Shown: positions 1-8,568 of the stretch, piece after piece | Numbering within the stretch: position 1 is the first letter of the stretch | Layout of the letters: each line of letters begins with the position of its first letter | Source: an uncultured Pseudomonadales bacterium | GTDB taxonomy: Bacteria; Pseudomonadota; Gammaproteobacteria; Pseudomonadales; Pseudohongiellaceae | DNA: 47,352 bases | Reading direction: 5' to 3' | NCBI GenBank assembly: GCA_938091935.1 | Contig: CALKNV010000058.1 | Span: 1-47,352 of the forward strand | Made by a program: the position numbers and the translations under genes | Notes under the pieces: model-generated | Told to the model about the DNA's origin: nothing | What the model saw: only the letters and a program-made list of their open reading frames with translations | Databases searched by the model: none

Positions 1-2
1 GT

Positions 3-71
3 CGTCATGGTGGTTCTGGGAACTCATACTGCAAGGTATGTGGGAAGTACACTAAGAAAGACTACATGTGA
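3..71 (+). CDS. C-terminal end of a truncated protein with a CxxC pair
   Basis: An open frame runs into the window from the left edge and stops with TGA at 69-71. The 22 visible residues contain C-K-V-C followed by a basic, aromatic tail, as in one half of a zinc knuckle or ribbon. The stop lies 9 bases before the next start at 81, the spacing of a co-transcribed pair. Only the tail is visible, so no function can be given. The other two forward frames give less protein-like translations. Confidence 0.4.
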   Translation, partial: RHGGSGNSYCKVCGKYTKKDYM

Positions 72-80
72 GAATCAATC

Positions 81-473
81 ATGTCATATGAAGAACTCTA
101 TGAAGAAGATGCACTATTACGAGATGCTTTGAAGATAATTCTCACAACAACGGGTTTCTTGGAATTTGCACAAGACTTCACTGTAAACTTCATTGATGAG
201 AAAGTTGATAGCAGTGAGGAGAGGCAATCAAATGTAAGGTGGTTGCTGTATCAGCAGGACGAGTTCAAATACTTACAGAAACTAGCATATTCAATAAATT
301 CACATTCAATAGACGAAGATTCGTCATATCACGACTTTGTGAGTCACGAACAGAATCTTGTCGAGATGGTAGATTTTCTAAAGGAGAACAAGGATCTTAA
401 CGGTCAGTACTCAGAAACTGTTCTCGATCTCGCAAATTCCATAGTTAATTCGTACACATCTGATTCAGAGTGA
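81..473 (+). CDS. Small acidic protein of unknown function
   Basis: A 130-residue, strongly acidic protein rich in Asp, Glu and Ser. I do not recognise its family. It has no signal peptide, membrane segment or Cys motif, and is probably largely helical and cytosolic. The ATG at 81 follows the upstream stop by 9 bases; a weak GAGAAT is the only Shine-Dalgarno candidate. Codon use favours AGA for Arg and A/T third positions, like the recombinase downstream and unlike the core genes after 2.3 kb, so it probably belongs to the same mobile element. It could be an element-specific accessory or anti-host protein, but nothing in the sequence shows that. Confidence 0.55.
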   Translation: MSYEELYEEDALLRDALKIILTTTGFLEFAQDFTVNFIDEKVDSSEERQSNVRWLLYQQDEFKYLQKLAYSINSHSIDEDSSYHDFVSHEQNLVEMVDFLKENKDLNGQYSETVLDLANSIVNSYTSDSE

Positions 474-795
474 TTCATATCGGTGAATATCTCTATCTAG
501 ACTCTCAGTAGTCACTTCTCACGAGTTTTTAACACTCAAATCACACACAGACACTCATCTGTACTCAAAATCTCTTAGAAACGAGGACAGGACTTCATAA
601 GGAGTTCTGTTGTCGTCGTGTTCGTGAGTTCTCAATAATGTAAGGAAAGAGAAAGAAGTTTACTTTCGTCTGGAAAGTCTAAGGATATCAAAAAGGTATA
701 TAAATCAGGTATTTAGGTTGATTTCTATAAAATAAGGAAACACAATAAGTACGTAGAAACACTTACATAATTAGTACTTTGAACGGAGAATCACA
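474..795 (+). other. AT-rich intergenic stretch before the recombinase gene
   Basis: No credible gene is visible in these 322 bases. The stretch has many A/T runs and short CACTC/GAGTT words. A TATATAAA lies at 697-704 and TATAAA at 726-731, either of which could serve as a -10 region, but no good -35 is spaced to them. The recombinase ribosome binding site GGAG lies at 785-788, seven bases before its ATG. The stretch may hold the promoter and recombination sites of the element. Confidence 0.4.
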
Positions 796-1374
796 ATGAA
801 ACAGTCACCGGTTCTGACAGAGAAACAGGTTAAACAACTACTCTCTTCTACAAAGATGACGAGACACAGTACTCGCAACAGGTTGATAGTCATTCTTTCG
901 TATTATGTTGGACTTCGAGCATGTGAAATCTGTTCTCTCACAGTGGGAGACGTCTTAGATGGTGAAGGGAACATCAAAGACACTGTTATTCTCAAATCTC
1001 ATCAGACGAAAGGGAATAAATCGAATTCTGTGTATCTATCAGACACTGTGAAGGACGAAATCAGAAAGTACTTCTCTGAGTACTCATATCTCGTAACATT
1101 GAAGCAATCGTCTCTGCTTCAGTCTCAGAAGGGGGGTGGATTCTCTTCTATGACGATTCAACATCTATTCAAGAAACTATATAAGTCTATCGGGTTAGAT
1201 GATTGTTCATCTCATTCGGGAAGAAGAACAATGATTACTCAACTGGCAGAGAAAGGTGTCTCAGTAAGAGTTATACAGGAACTCGCAAGACACAGTGATT
1301 TGAGTACTACACAGAGGTACATTGATGTCTCTGTAGACAAGTTAAAGAATGCTGTCTCTTTAGTCAGTTTCTAG
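796..1374 (+). CDS. Small tyrosine recombinase (integrase)
   Basis: A 192-residue site-specific recombinase of the phage integrase/XerD fold, consisting almost entirely of the catalytic domain. The expected residues are visible in order: Arg in G-L-R-A-C-E-I, Lys in H-Q-T-K-G, H-S-G-R-R, A-R-H-S and the nucleophile in T-Q-R-Y-I-D. The family usually has 300 or more residues with an N-terminal core-binding domain; here the protein starts just before the catalytic domain. It presumably integrates or excises the AT-rich element covering the left end of the window. The start is well supported by GGAG seven bases upstream. Codon use (AGA Arg, TCT/TCA Ser) departs from the core genes. It is not the host XerC/XerD, judging by length and composition. 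Confidence 0.85.
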   Translation: MKQSPVLTEKQVKQLLSSTKMTRHSTRNRLIVILSYYVGLRACEICSLTVGDVLDGEGNIKDTVILKSHQTKGNKSNSVYLSDTVKDEIRKYFSEYSYLVTLKQSSLLQSQKGGGFSSMTIQHLFKKLYKSIGLDDCSSHSGRRTMITQLAEKGVSVRVIQELARHSDLSTTQRYIDVSVDKLKNAVSLVSF

Positions 1375-1382
1375 TAATCTGC

Positions 1383-1427
1383 AGAGATATCTCTTTGAGT
1401 AACGGTTGCACTACAGAGTATGTAGTG
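1383..1427. repeat. Palindrome and hairpin just after the recombinase
   Basis: A perfect 12-bp palindrome, AGAGATATCTCT, lies at 1383-1394, eight bases past the recombinase stop. It is followed by CACTAC (1409-1414) pairing with GTAGTG (1422-1427) across a 7-base loop. There is no T-run, so this is not an obvious intrinsic terminator. Such symmetrical sites near an integrase could be binding or crossover sites, but no second copy is in the window to prove it. Confidence 0.35.
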
Positions 1428-1570
1428 GGTGATGGGAGAGGGTAATCTAACTTCTTGATAAGAATGGAGAATGAGAAACTCTCGATAAAACAGCAACTTA
1501 AATTACTACAAAGTAACTACAAACACTTATCAATATTGTTAATGATCAATAGCTTACAAGCGTGTATTTG

Positions 1571-1580
1571 TTGAGTGGGA
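1571..1580 (+). repeat. Direct repeat, left copy (TTGAGTGGGA)
   Basis: TTGAGTGGGA is repeated exactly at 2328-2337, and the match continues imperfectly to 13 of 15 bases. This copy overlaps the Shine-Dalgarno region of the isomerase gene that lies between the copies. It could be the footprint of an insertion or simply a chance match. Confidence 0.35.
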
Positions 1581-1589
1581 GTAATAAGA

Positions 1590-2270
1590 ATGGTTTCAAA
1601 GATACATTTTTATTTCGATTTTATATCTCCTTATGCGTATTTTGCGTGGCGTAAGCTTCCTACTCTAGCTAAAAAATACAATCGCGAAATTGAAGCGCAT
1701 CCAGTTGTATTTGGAAAATTGTTGGATAAATGGGGGCAACTTGGGCCAGCTGAAATTCCACCAAAACGCAATTGGCTTAATGCGTATTGTTTAAGGTATG
1801 CAGCGCTTAACGGATTTAAATACAATCCACCAAAAAAACATCCTTTCAATCCGTTGGCTGCTTTAAGAATGTCATTAAAGGAAGTGAGCGGCGATGACCA
1901 ACTTAGAGTGATAGATTCAATATTCAAAGGGGGTTGGAGTCATGGTGCAGACCTAGGAGATCTTTCTACATTAATATCTTTGTTGACAAATCAATCGATC
2001 GATGGAGAAAGTCTAAGTCATAAAATTTTGGAATTAGATATAAAAGAATTGCTAATTAATGAGACTAGCCATGCAATTGAAAAGGGAGTTTTTGGAGTTC
2101 CAACAATAATTATTGATGATAATTTATTTTGGGGCAATGATCAGATGGATCATATCGAGCTATTGCTAGACGGCAAAGATCCTCTAGATCGAGAAAGACT
2201 CAATGATCAAGAGAGACCAAGAGCAATTGATCGCAGGGCTTTTAAAAACATGATAAAGAATGACTTGTAA
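1590..2270 (+). CDS. 2-hydroxychromene-2-carboxylate isomerase-like DsbA-family protein
   Basis: A 226-residue thioredoxin-fold protein of the HCCA isomerase / kappa-class glutathione transferase family. The start reads K-I-H-F-Y-F-D-F-I-S-P-Y-A-Y, the family signature in which Ser replaces the redox Cys pair. Near the C-terminus G-V-F-G-V-P-T carries the cis-Pro and F-W-G-N-D-Q the conserved end motif. The family uses glutathione in naphthalene-type degradation, but many members have unknown substrates and no such pathway is nearby. The start is placed at the ATG at 1590 because GGGAG lies eight bases upstream; a GTG at 1575 is possible but lies in the Shine-Dalgarno region itself. The gene is AT-rich, suggesting recent acquisition. 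Confidence 0.8.
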   Translation: MVSKIHFYFDFISPYAYFAWRKLPTLAKKYNREIEAHPVVFGKLLDKWGQLGPAEIPPKRNWLNAYCLRYAALNGFKYNPPKKHPFNPLAALRMSLKEVSGDDQLRVIDSIFKGGWSHGADLGDLSTLISLLTNQSIDGESLSHKILELDIKELLINETSHAIEKGVFGVPTIIIDDNLFWGNDQMDHIELLLDGKDPLDRERLNDQERPRAIDRRAFKNMIKNDL

Positions 2271-2289
2271 ACTCTGTTTTACCCCTCGA

Positions 2290-2312
2290 AAACCCGTGCT
2301 AATTAAGGGTTT
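2290..2312 (+). terminator. Weak hairpin after the isomerase gene
   Basis: AAACCC (2290-2295) pairs with GGGTTT (2307-2312) across an 11-base loop, 20 bases after the stop. The T-tract is short, so termination would be weak. Confidence 0.3.
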
Positions 2313-2327
2313 GTAAAACTGCGACTA

Positions 2328-2337
2328 TTGAGTGGGA
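2328..2337 (+). repeat. Direct repeat, right copy (TTGAGTGGGA)
   Basis: Second copy of the 10-bp repeat at 1571-1580. It lies at the point where composition changes from AT-rich to the GC-richer core genes, 46 bases before the start of the next gene. Confidence 0.35.
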
Positions 2338-2382
2338 ATAGTTTTAGCCATCTAAGTTCATTAGTCCGTCCGACTCAAAAAT

Positions 2383-3042
2383 ATGAAGTTTCTTACTATC
2401 AAGGCGGTGCCCGTCGTTGCCTGGAGTTCTTCGCATCCGCTGAATTTCCAGCCCCGGGGGGTTACGCTCTTTTTTCTCTGTTTTGGCCTCAGCCTGTTCG
2501 GGCTTGGCGAAGCCCTGCTGATTGCGGCCGGTGCTGGCGTGAGCCCCTGGACGGTGCTGGCGCAGGGCCTGGGGCAACAGATTGGTCTCAGCATTGGCTG
2601 GTCGACATTTCTGGTCAGCGCTTGTGTCTTGTTACTCTGGATTCCTCTCAAGCAAGTACCGGGCATTGGCACCCTGGCCAATGCGGTGATTATCTCGTTG
2701 GTTATAGAGCAGGCTTTGCCCTATCTCCCGGCGACGGATCATTATCCACTGAAGATTCTAGAGGGCTTGATTGGGATTTTGCTGGTTGGAATTGGCAGTG
2801 GTATCTATTTGACTGCACACCTGGGTGCCGGGCCTCGGGATGGATTGATGACCGGATTGGCGCGCTTGAGCGATTACCCTATTGCCTCGGTTCGCACGAC
2901 TCTGGAAATTAGTGCAGTGAGTGTCGGCTGGCTACTGGGGGGTAGTGTTGGTCTCGGTACGCTGCTGTTCGCCTTCGGTATTGGCCCTGCCGTGTCGCTA
3001 GGCTTGTTCTTGGTCCGGCACCTGTTTCGAGAGACAGAGTAG
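2383..3042 (+). CDS. YczE/YyaS/YitT-family integral membrane protein
   Basis: A 219-residue protein with about five hydrophobic helices. It carries the family's paired motifs: G-A-G-V-S-P-W-T-V-L-A-Q-G near residue 50 and L-G-A-G-P-R-D-G-L-M-T-G near residue 145, which look like an internal repeat. It would sit in the inner membrane. Family members are widespread and their molecular role is not established; some are called putative transporters. Its stop lies 33 bases before tadA, so the two may be co-transcribed. This is the first gene with core-like composition after the AT-rich region. Confidence 0.75.
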   Translation: MKFLTIKAVPVVAWSSSHPLNFQPRGVTLFFLCFGLSLFGLGEALLIAAGAGVSPWTVLAQGLGQQIGLSIGWSTFLVSACVLLLWIPLKQVPGIGTLANAVIISLVIEQALPYLPATDHYPLKILEGLIGILLVGIGSGIYLTAHLGAGPRDGLMTGLARLSDYPIASVRTTLEISAVSVGWLLGGSVGLGTLLFAFGIGPAVSLGLFLVRHLFRETE

Positions 3043-3075
3043 CCAGTTTACTGTGCAACTTGTAGAGTTGGTGAC

Positions 3076-3552
3076 ATGGAACTTGAGCAGACATCAGAAA
3101 CTATAGCGCAACATGAATTCTGGATGCGGCAGGCCCTGGAGCAGGCGCGCCTGGCGAGTGCCTGTGAAGAGGTGCCAGTTGGGGCAGTTTTGGTGGCCGA
3201 TGGCAAGTTGCTTGCCGCCTCGCACAATCAGCCTATCAGCAGGCGGGACCCAACAGCTCACGCAGAGATTATGGCTTTGAGGCAGGCATCTCAGATTCGC
3301 CAAAACTACCGTCTGCCCGGAACCACGCTGTATGTTACCATTGAACCCTGCACCATGTGCGTTGGTGCACTGGTTCATGCCCGGGTTGATTTGCTCGTGT
3401 TTGGGGCCAGAGAGCCCCGTTCTGGGGCTGTAGTCAGTCAGCAAAAGCTGCTGGATGATTCTTGCTTGAATCACAAGGCGGCCTTTGTTGAAGGGATCCT
3501 GTCCGATTCTTGCGCTGAACTGATGCAGAACTTTTTTAGGGCCAGACGCTAG
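3076..3552 (+). CDS. tadA: tRNA-specific adenosine-34 deaminase TadA
   Basis: This 158-residue zinc enzyme converts adenosine to inosine at the wobble position of tRNA-Arg(ACG), so that one tRNA reads CGU, CGC and CGA. The cytidine-deaminase-fold active site is complete: H62-A-E64 supplies a zinc ligand and the proton shuttle, and P-C92-T-M-C95 the other two ligands. E-V-P-V-G-A-V near residue 32 is the family's first strand. Length matches the Escherichia coli enzyme, and the N-terminus resembles it (E-F-W-M-R-Q-A-L), supporting ATG at 3076 with GGTGAC just upstream. tadA near purL is common in gammaproteobacteria; here the usual mltF neighbour is missing. Confidence 0.95.
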   Translation: MELEQTSETIAQHEFWMRQALEQARLASACEEVPVGAVLVADGKLLAASHNQPISRRDPTAHAEIMALRQASQIRQNYRLPGTTLYVTIEPCTMCVGALVHARVDLLVFGAREPRSGAVVSQQKLLDDSCLNHKAAFVEGILSDSCAELMQNFFRARR

Positions 3553-3685
3553 CCCAAAATACATGGAATCATGTAACTTTGACCCAAGTATTACGAATAA
3601 TAAACCAATAACACGAATAACCCGGGTTTTGAGCTTGTAGCGGCTGAGGCAGCTTAAGCGCGGCAACTCGAGAGTCACCCTTCAA

Positions 3686-4207
3686 ATGAAACAATTTCTG
3701 ATACTGGCAATTCTGGTTGTTCTCCTTCCGGGTTGCACAAACGGTAGCGCCTATCGCGCCTATGATGGTGAAGTAAGGTCTGCGATGCAGATCGCTACGC
3801 TGGAGGGAAGCCAGTTTCTCCGCCAGGACTGGTTGAATCGATACATGGATGCCGTCCGATTCTCCCGTATCGATGGCAATACCATTGATGACAGCGTTGG
3901 CTACGATCGCATAGAGATTGAGCCGGGTTATCACGATGTGACTGTGTACTTCTATTGGGATATGGGCACGGCAAGAGGGTTGGCGCCAGCGCTGGTCAGC
4001 TATGCGGCTTCGCAGGAGGAACTGTCACGCACGCTGCGCTTCAACGCCAGGGCAGGGGAGGTTTATCGGGTGATGGCTGAGCCACATTTCGACGCAGAGC
4101 GACAGGATATTACTACCCTTTCCTATGTCAATTTCTGGGTGCTAGATTCCAATGGCAATGAGGTCGTATCCCGCGCTGATGGCAGTTTTACACAACCAGG
4201 CCAGTAG
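3686..4207 (+). CDS. Predicted lipoprotein of unknown function
   Basis: A 173-residue protein with a hydrophobic N-terminus and lipobox L-P-G-C, so Cys17 would be lipidated and the mature protein anchored in the envelope. The mature part is soluble with alternating hydrophobic stretches (V-T-V-Y-F-Y-W and Y-V-N-F-W-V-L) suggesting a small beta-rich domain. Residue 18 is Thr rather than Asp, so outer-membrane sorting is more likely than inner-membrane retention. I do not recognise the family. It lies between tadA and purL, where other gammaproteobacteria often carry the lytic transglycosylase mltF, but it has no transglycosylase motif. Confidence 0.7.
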   Translation: MKQFLILAILVVLLPGCTNGSAYRAYDGEVRSAMQIATLEGSQFLRQDWLNRYMDAVRFSRIDGNTIDDSVGYDRIEIEPGYHDVTVYFYWDMGTARGLAPALVSYAASQEELSRTLRFNARAGEVYRVMAEPHFDAERQDITTLSYVNFWVLDSNGNEVVSRADGSFTQPGQ

Positions 4208-4309
4208 ACAGCTTTTTCTGAATTTTTTCCGGAATTCTATTATCATTGCGCCACACTGGATCAACTGGATTCAGCATCGTACACCAGCCTCTAGAGAGAA
4301 TTCTTTTCG

Positions 4310-7300
4310 ATGCAAGCTTTGTTGGGAGCTAGCGCTCTATCTGCATTCAAACAAGCAAAACTGCAAGACTCACTCTGCTCTGACTTTCCAAGTTTAAAAA
4401 CAGTTTCTGCCCGACATGTCCACTTCGTTGACGTTGCTGAGGAACTCTCACCTGCCAGCTATGACGTACTAATAAGCCTGTTGCATTATGGGCAGTCTGA
4501 AAGCGCAGTCGGCGAGTCAGCAGTGGCCCATAGCACTGCCCCCACCACGGCCCAGATCACTCAAAGAGTCGTGGTGCCACGCCTGGGTACGATCTCACCC
4601 TGGTCAAGTAAGGCAACAGACATTCTGCATAACTGTGGTTTACATGGCGTTAACCGGGTTGAACGCGGTACGGTGTTCACCCTCGGTTTCGAATCTGCGC
4701 CATCTGCTGAACTGCTGCAGCAACTGGATGCGCGCTTATACGATCGCATGACTCAGACAGTGCTTGGCGCGATGGATGAGGCGGCGGCTCTATTTGCCAG
4801 CGCTGAACCGAAACCCCTTCAGTCCGTCGACCTGCTAGCGCAGGGAGAGGAAGCGCTGCGACGAGCTAATCAGGACTGGGGGCTGGCTCTGGCTGAAGAT
4901 GAGATGGAGTATCTATTCTCATGCTTCACGGAACTCGACAGGAATCCCAACGATATTGAGTTGATGATGTTTGCACAGGCTAATTCGGAGCACTGTCGGC
5001 ATAAGATTTTCAACGCCAGTTGGAGCATCGATGGACAGGCCCAAACGAAGTCACTGTTCGGGATGATTCGCAACACCCATGATTGTTCTCCAGGCAAGGT
5101 ACTGTCGGCCTACTCAGACAATGCTGCCGTGATGGCAGGGCACACCACCGATAGATTCTTTCCTGCTGGTGAGCAGCAATATGCCTATCACCGAGAACCC
5201 GTCCATATCCTGATGAAGGTAGAGACCCATAATCATCCCACGGCAATCGCCCCGTTTCCGGGCGCATCGACCGGATCGGGTGGGGAAATCCGTGATGAGG
5301 GTGCGACCGGCACCGGGGCGAAGCCGAAAGCTGGGCTCACCGGATTCAGCGTGTCGAATCTGAGATTGCCGGACATGCCCCAACCCTGGGAAGCCCCGGA
5401 GAGTAAGCCTGCCCACATCGCGACACCGTTGGAAATCATGCTGGAAGCCCCCATCGGCGGCGCCGCATTCAACAATGAATATGGTCGACCCAATCTTTGC
5501 GGTTACTTCCGCAGCTACGAAGCAAATGTGGAAAATGAGGCAGGTGAGTCTGAAGTTAGGGGATACCACAAACCCATCATGATTGCCGGTGGCCTGGGCA
5601 ATATTCGCGAGCCGCATGTTAGCAAAGGTGAGATACCTGTTGCTGCCCAACTTATAGTGCTGGGAGGGCCGGCTATGCTCATCGGGCTAGGCGGCGGTGC
5701 CGCCTCTTCGATGGCTTCAGGCAGCGGCAATGAGGATTTGGATTTTGCATCAGTCCAGCGTGACAACGCAGAAATGGAAAGGCGCTGCCAGGAAGTCATA
5801 GACCGCTGCTGGCAGCTAGGTGCCAGTAATCCCATTTTATTCATCCATGACGTTGGTGCCGGCGGTTTGTCCAACGCCCTGCCCGAGTTAGTCAAAGATG
5901 GAGGCAGGGGCGGAAGCTTCCGGCTGCGTGATATACCTAATGCTGAATCGCAAATGACGCCCCTGGAGATTTGGTGTAATGAGGCCCAGGAGCGTTACGT
6001 GCTGGCAGTGTCAGGACAGAATCTGGCGCAATTCGAAGCGATCTGTGCCCGCGAGCGCTGCCCTTACGCAGTAGTCGGAGAGACGACGGCAGAAAAGCAC
6101 ATCGAACTAAAAGACAGTCATTTTGATAATAAACCTATCGATTTGCCGATGGATGTCCTGTTTGGCAAAGCCCCCAAGATGCATCGGGACGTAAATTCTG
6201 GTGCAGTCGCAATCCGCGATGATGGTCTGGCAGGGATCACAGTTGCAGATGCAGTGCAGAGAGTCCTATCCTTGCCCACCGTGGCAAGCAAGAGTTTCTT
6301 GATTACCATTGGCGATCGCACCATCACCGGCCAGGTGTGTCGGGATCAGATGGTAGGCCCCTGGCAGGTGCCAGTCGCCGATTGTGCCGTGACCGCGACA
6401 TCATATCGGGACTATGTTGGCGAGGCGATGGCCATGGGTGAGCGGACGCCCCTGGCCCTGTTCGACGGGCCGGCCTCGGGCCGGATGGCAATAGCAGAGG
6501 CTATCACTAACCTGTTGGGTGCCGATCTTGAGCAACTCAGCGATATTAAGCTTTCCGCCAACTGGATGGTGGCTGCTGGACATGGTTGTGAGGACGCGAA
6601 ACTCTTCGCAACGGTCAAGGCAGTCGCTGAGGAATTATGTCCGAGCCTGGGTATTTGCATACCTGTGGGCAAGGACTCCATGTCGATGCGTACTGTATGG
6701 CAGGAACACGGAGAAGCAAAGAGTAACACTGCACCGCTGTCGTTGATTATTTCGGCGTTTACACCGGTGACCGATATTCGCCGCAGCTTAACGCCACAGC
6801 TGCAGCTTGCCGAAGAGGCCACCTTACTGCTGCAGATTGGTTTAGGCCCAGACGCGTATCGCCTAGGAGGGTCGGCACTTGCACAGGTGTTCGACCGAAC
6901 CCTGGGTGCAGTACCTGATCTCGATTCAGCACAGCTGATGACTAGTTTCTTTAATCTGGTCACCAGAGCAAAGGCCGAGGGTTTGCTGCTCGCTTATCAC
7001 GATCGCTCAGACGGCGGGCTATTCGTGACTCTTGTCGAGATGTGTTTTGCTGGTCGTTGCGGCGCGCGGATCGACCTCGGTCATTTTAATTCGAAGCAGC
7101 ATGATCTTGCGGTCCTGTTCAATGAGGAGCTCGGTGCAGTCGTGCAGATTCGCGAGAAAGACCTCGCAAGACTGCTGGAGCTTGCTGATACCTGTGCTTT
7201 AAAGGATTGCATCACTGTGTTGGGTAAAGTCGTCGCGGCTGATGAAATCACTATAAGTCGCCATGATCAGATAATAATGAGTGACACCCGCAGTAATTTA

Positions 7301-8245
7301 CAGAGGCTCTGGTCTGCTACCAGTTATCAGATGCAGGTCATAAGAGATAATTCGGATTGCGCTCTGGAAGAGTATGACCGGATACAGGACGCAGCAGACA
7401 GAGGTTTGCACGCGGAGCTTAGTTTCGATCCTGATGCAGACATTTGTGCGCCCTATCTGAATCTACAGGAACAGCCCAAAGTTGCTGTTCTGCGGGAGCA
7501 AGGAGTTAATGGCCAGATTGAAATGGCGGCAGCGTTCGATCGCGCCGGATTCCAGTCCATAGACTTGCATATGACTGACCTGATAGAAGGCCGTGCGTCA
7601 CTCGATCAATTTAATGTCCTGGTGGCCTGCGGCGGCTTCTCCTATGGTGATGTGCTGGGCGCAGGGGGCGGTTGGGCCAAGTCGGTTCTGTTTAATGACA
7701 GTCTGCGGCAACAGTTCCAGGCCTTCTTTGAGCGGGGAACGAGTCTGAGTCTGGGCGTGTGCAATGGCTGCCAGATGATGTCGCTATTGCAGGATCTGAT
7801 TCCAGGTGCGGGTAACTGGCCAAAGTTCGTGCGCAATCGTTCCGAGCAGTTCGAGGGTCGGTTGGTCATGACCGCAATTTCCGATAGTCAATCAGTCCTG
7901 CTAGCAGGCATGCAGGGTTCCCGTTTCCCGATTGCGGTCGCGCACGGTGAAGGCCTGGCGGATTTTACGGACAGTACGCAGCAGCATGCCCTGATTAAGT
8001 CGGGACAAGTTGCCTTGCGCTATGTGGACAGCAGTGGTCAGCCCACTGAAATTTATCCCGCAAACCCTAATGGTTCGCCTGACGGAATTACCGGGGTCAC
8101 CACAGCTGATGGTCGAGTGACCATCATGATGCCCCATCCCGAGCGCGTGTTTCGGACTGTCCAGAATTCCTGGCACCCCGATAGCTGGCAAGAGGATGCA
8201 CCCTCAATGCGCATGTTCAGAAATGCCAGAGTCTGGCTAGACTAA
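4310..8245 (+). CDS. purL: Phosphoribosylformylglycinamidine synthase PurL
   Basis: The large single-chain FGAM synthase of purine synthesis: FGAR + glutamine + ATP gives FGAM. Its 1311 residues match the gammaproteobacterial length (Escherichia coli about 1295). The N-terminal domain, two AIR-synthase-like ATP halves ([16 protein letters not shown] near residue 305) and a C-terminal class I glutaminase are all visible. The glutaminase triad is Cys1151 in G-V-C-N-G-C-Q, with His1276 and Glu1278 in P-H-P-E-R. The start gives [13 protein letters not shown], which fits the family N-terminus. No PurR box is evident in the roughly 100 bases upstream. The next gene begins two bases after the stop. 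Confidence 0.97.
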   Translation: MQALLGASALSAFKQAKLQDSLCSDFPSLKTVSARHVHFVDVAEELSPASYDVLISLLHYGQSESAVGESAVAHSTAPTTAQITQRVVVPRLGTISPWSSKATDILHNCGLHGVNRVERGTVFTLGFESAPSAELLQQLDARLYDRMTQTVLGAMDEAAALFASAEPKPLQSVDLLAQGEEALRRANQDWGLALAEDEMEYLFSCFTELDRNPNDIELMMFAQANSEHCRHKIFNASWSIDGQAQTKSLFGMIRNTHDCSPGKVLSAYSDNAAVMAGHTTDRFFPAGEQQYAYHREPVHILMKVETHNHPTAIAPFPGASTGSGGEIRDEGATGTGAKPKAGLTGFSVSNLRLPDMPQPWEAPESKPAHIATPLEIMLEAPIGGAAFNNEYGRPNLCGYFRSYEANVENEAGESEVRGYHKPIMIAGGLGNIREPHVSKGEIPVAAQLIVLGGPAMLIGLGGGAASSMASGSGNEDLDFASVQRDNAEMERRCQEVIDRCWQLGASNPILFIHDVGAGGLSNALPELVKDGGRGGSFRLRDIPNAESQMTPLEIWCNEAQERYVLAVSGQNLAQFEAICARERCPYAVVGETTAEKHIELKDSHFDNKPIDLPMDVLFGKAPKMHRDVNSGAVAIRDDGLAGITVADAVQRVLSLPTVASKSFLITIGDRTITGQVCRDQMVGPWQVPVADCAVTATSYRDYVGEAMAMGERTPLALFDGPASGRMAIAEAITNLLGADLEQLSDIKLSANWMVAAGHGCEDAKLFATVKAVAEELCPSLGICIPVGKDSMSMRTVWQEHGEAKSNTAPLSLIISAFTPVTDIRRSLTPQLQLAEEATLLLQIGLGPDAYRLGGSALAQVFDRTLGAVPDLDSAQLMTSFFNLVTRAKAEGLLLAYHDRSDGGLFVTLVEMCFAGRCGARIDLGHFNSKQHDLAVLFNEELGAVVQIREKDLARLLELADTCALKDCITVLGKVVAADEITISRHDQIIMSDTRSNLQRLWSATSYQMQVIRDNSDCALEEYDRIQDAADRGLHAELSFDPDADICAPYLNLQEQPKVAVLREQGVNGQIEMAAAFDRAGFQSIDLHMTDLIEGRASLDQFNVLVACGGFSYGDVLGAGGGWAKSVLFNDSLRQQFQAFFERGTSLSLGVCNGCQMMSLLQDLIPGAGNWPKFVRNRSEQFEGRLVMTAISDSQSVLLAGMQGSRFPIAVAHGEGLADFTDSTQQHALIKSGQVALRYVDSSGQPTEIYPANPNGSPDGITGVTTADGRVTIMMPHPERVFRTVQNSWHPDSWQEDAPSMRMFRNARVWLD

Positions 8246-8247
8246 TC

Positions 8248-8568
8248 GTGTCAAATCAACTGCTCAAGATCGAGTTCTATGTACCCGAAACCCATCTGGA
8301 GCAGGTCAAGAGCGCTATGTTCTCCGCGGGTGCGGGGCGAGTTGGTGATTACGATTGCTGTGCCTGGCAGACCCTCGGTCAGGGTCAATTTCGACCGCAA
8401 GAGGGTAGTGATCCATTCCTGGGGAAGCTTGGGCAGGTAGAGACGGTGAATGAGTTCAAGGTGGAGATGGTATGCATACAAGCGCTGCAGTCGGCAGTGA
8501 TCACCGCTCTTAAATCTGCCCACCCTTATGAAGAAGTGGCCTACTGCGTAATCCGAATTGAATCCTGA
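8248..8568 (+). CDS. YqfO/NIF3-like small protein (COG3323 type)
   Basis: A 106-residue protein resembling the PII-like insert domain found inside some NIF3/YqfO proteins, here standing alone. The N-terminal K-I-E-F-Y-V-P-E and the end H-P-Y-E-E-V-A-Y are typical. The molecular role is unknown; by fold it may bind a small ligand or metal. It starts with GTG two bases after the purL stop, so translation is probably coupled to purL. Its last 28 bases overlap the end of the convergent gene on the other strand. Confidence 0.75.
   Translation: MSNQLLKIEFYVPETHLEQVKSAMFSAGAGRVGDYDCCAWQTLGQGQFRPQEGSDPFLGKLGQVETVNEFKVEMVCIQALQSAVITALKSAHPYEEVAYCVIRIES

Noticed and set aside
697..704. TATATAAA, like an archaeal TATA box, in the AT-rich left end
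   Set aside because: The following gene has a good bacterial Shine-Dalgarno site (GGAG, seven bases before ATG) and sits beside bacterial genes; an AT-rich bacterial mobile element explains it.
1375..1570. Possible dif-like XerC/XerD site
   Set aside because: I could not match the two arms and central spacer of the gammaproteobacterial dif sequence.
2328..2912. 194-residue open frame from a TTG overlapping the YczE-type gene
   Set aside because: It is a shadow in another frame; the frame at 2383-3042 gives a coherent membrane protein with family motifs.
4208..4309. PurR operator upstream of purL
   Set aside because: No match to the palindromic ACGCAAACGTTTGCGT consensus is visible.
5114..5650. 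Long minus-strand frame inside purL
   Set aside because: It lies antisense to a fully conserved purL domain and has no protein family character.
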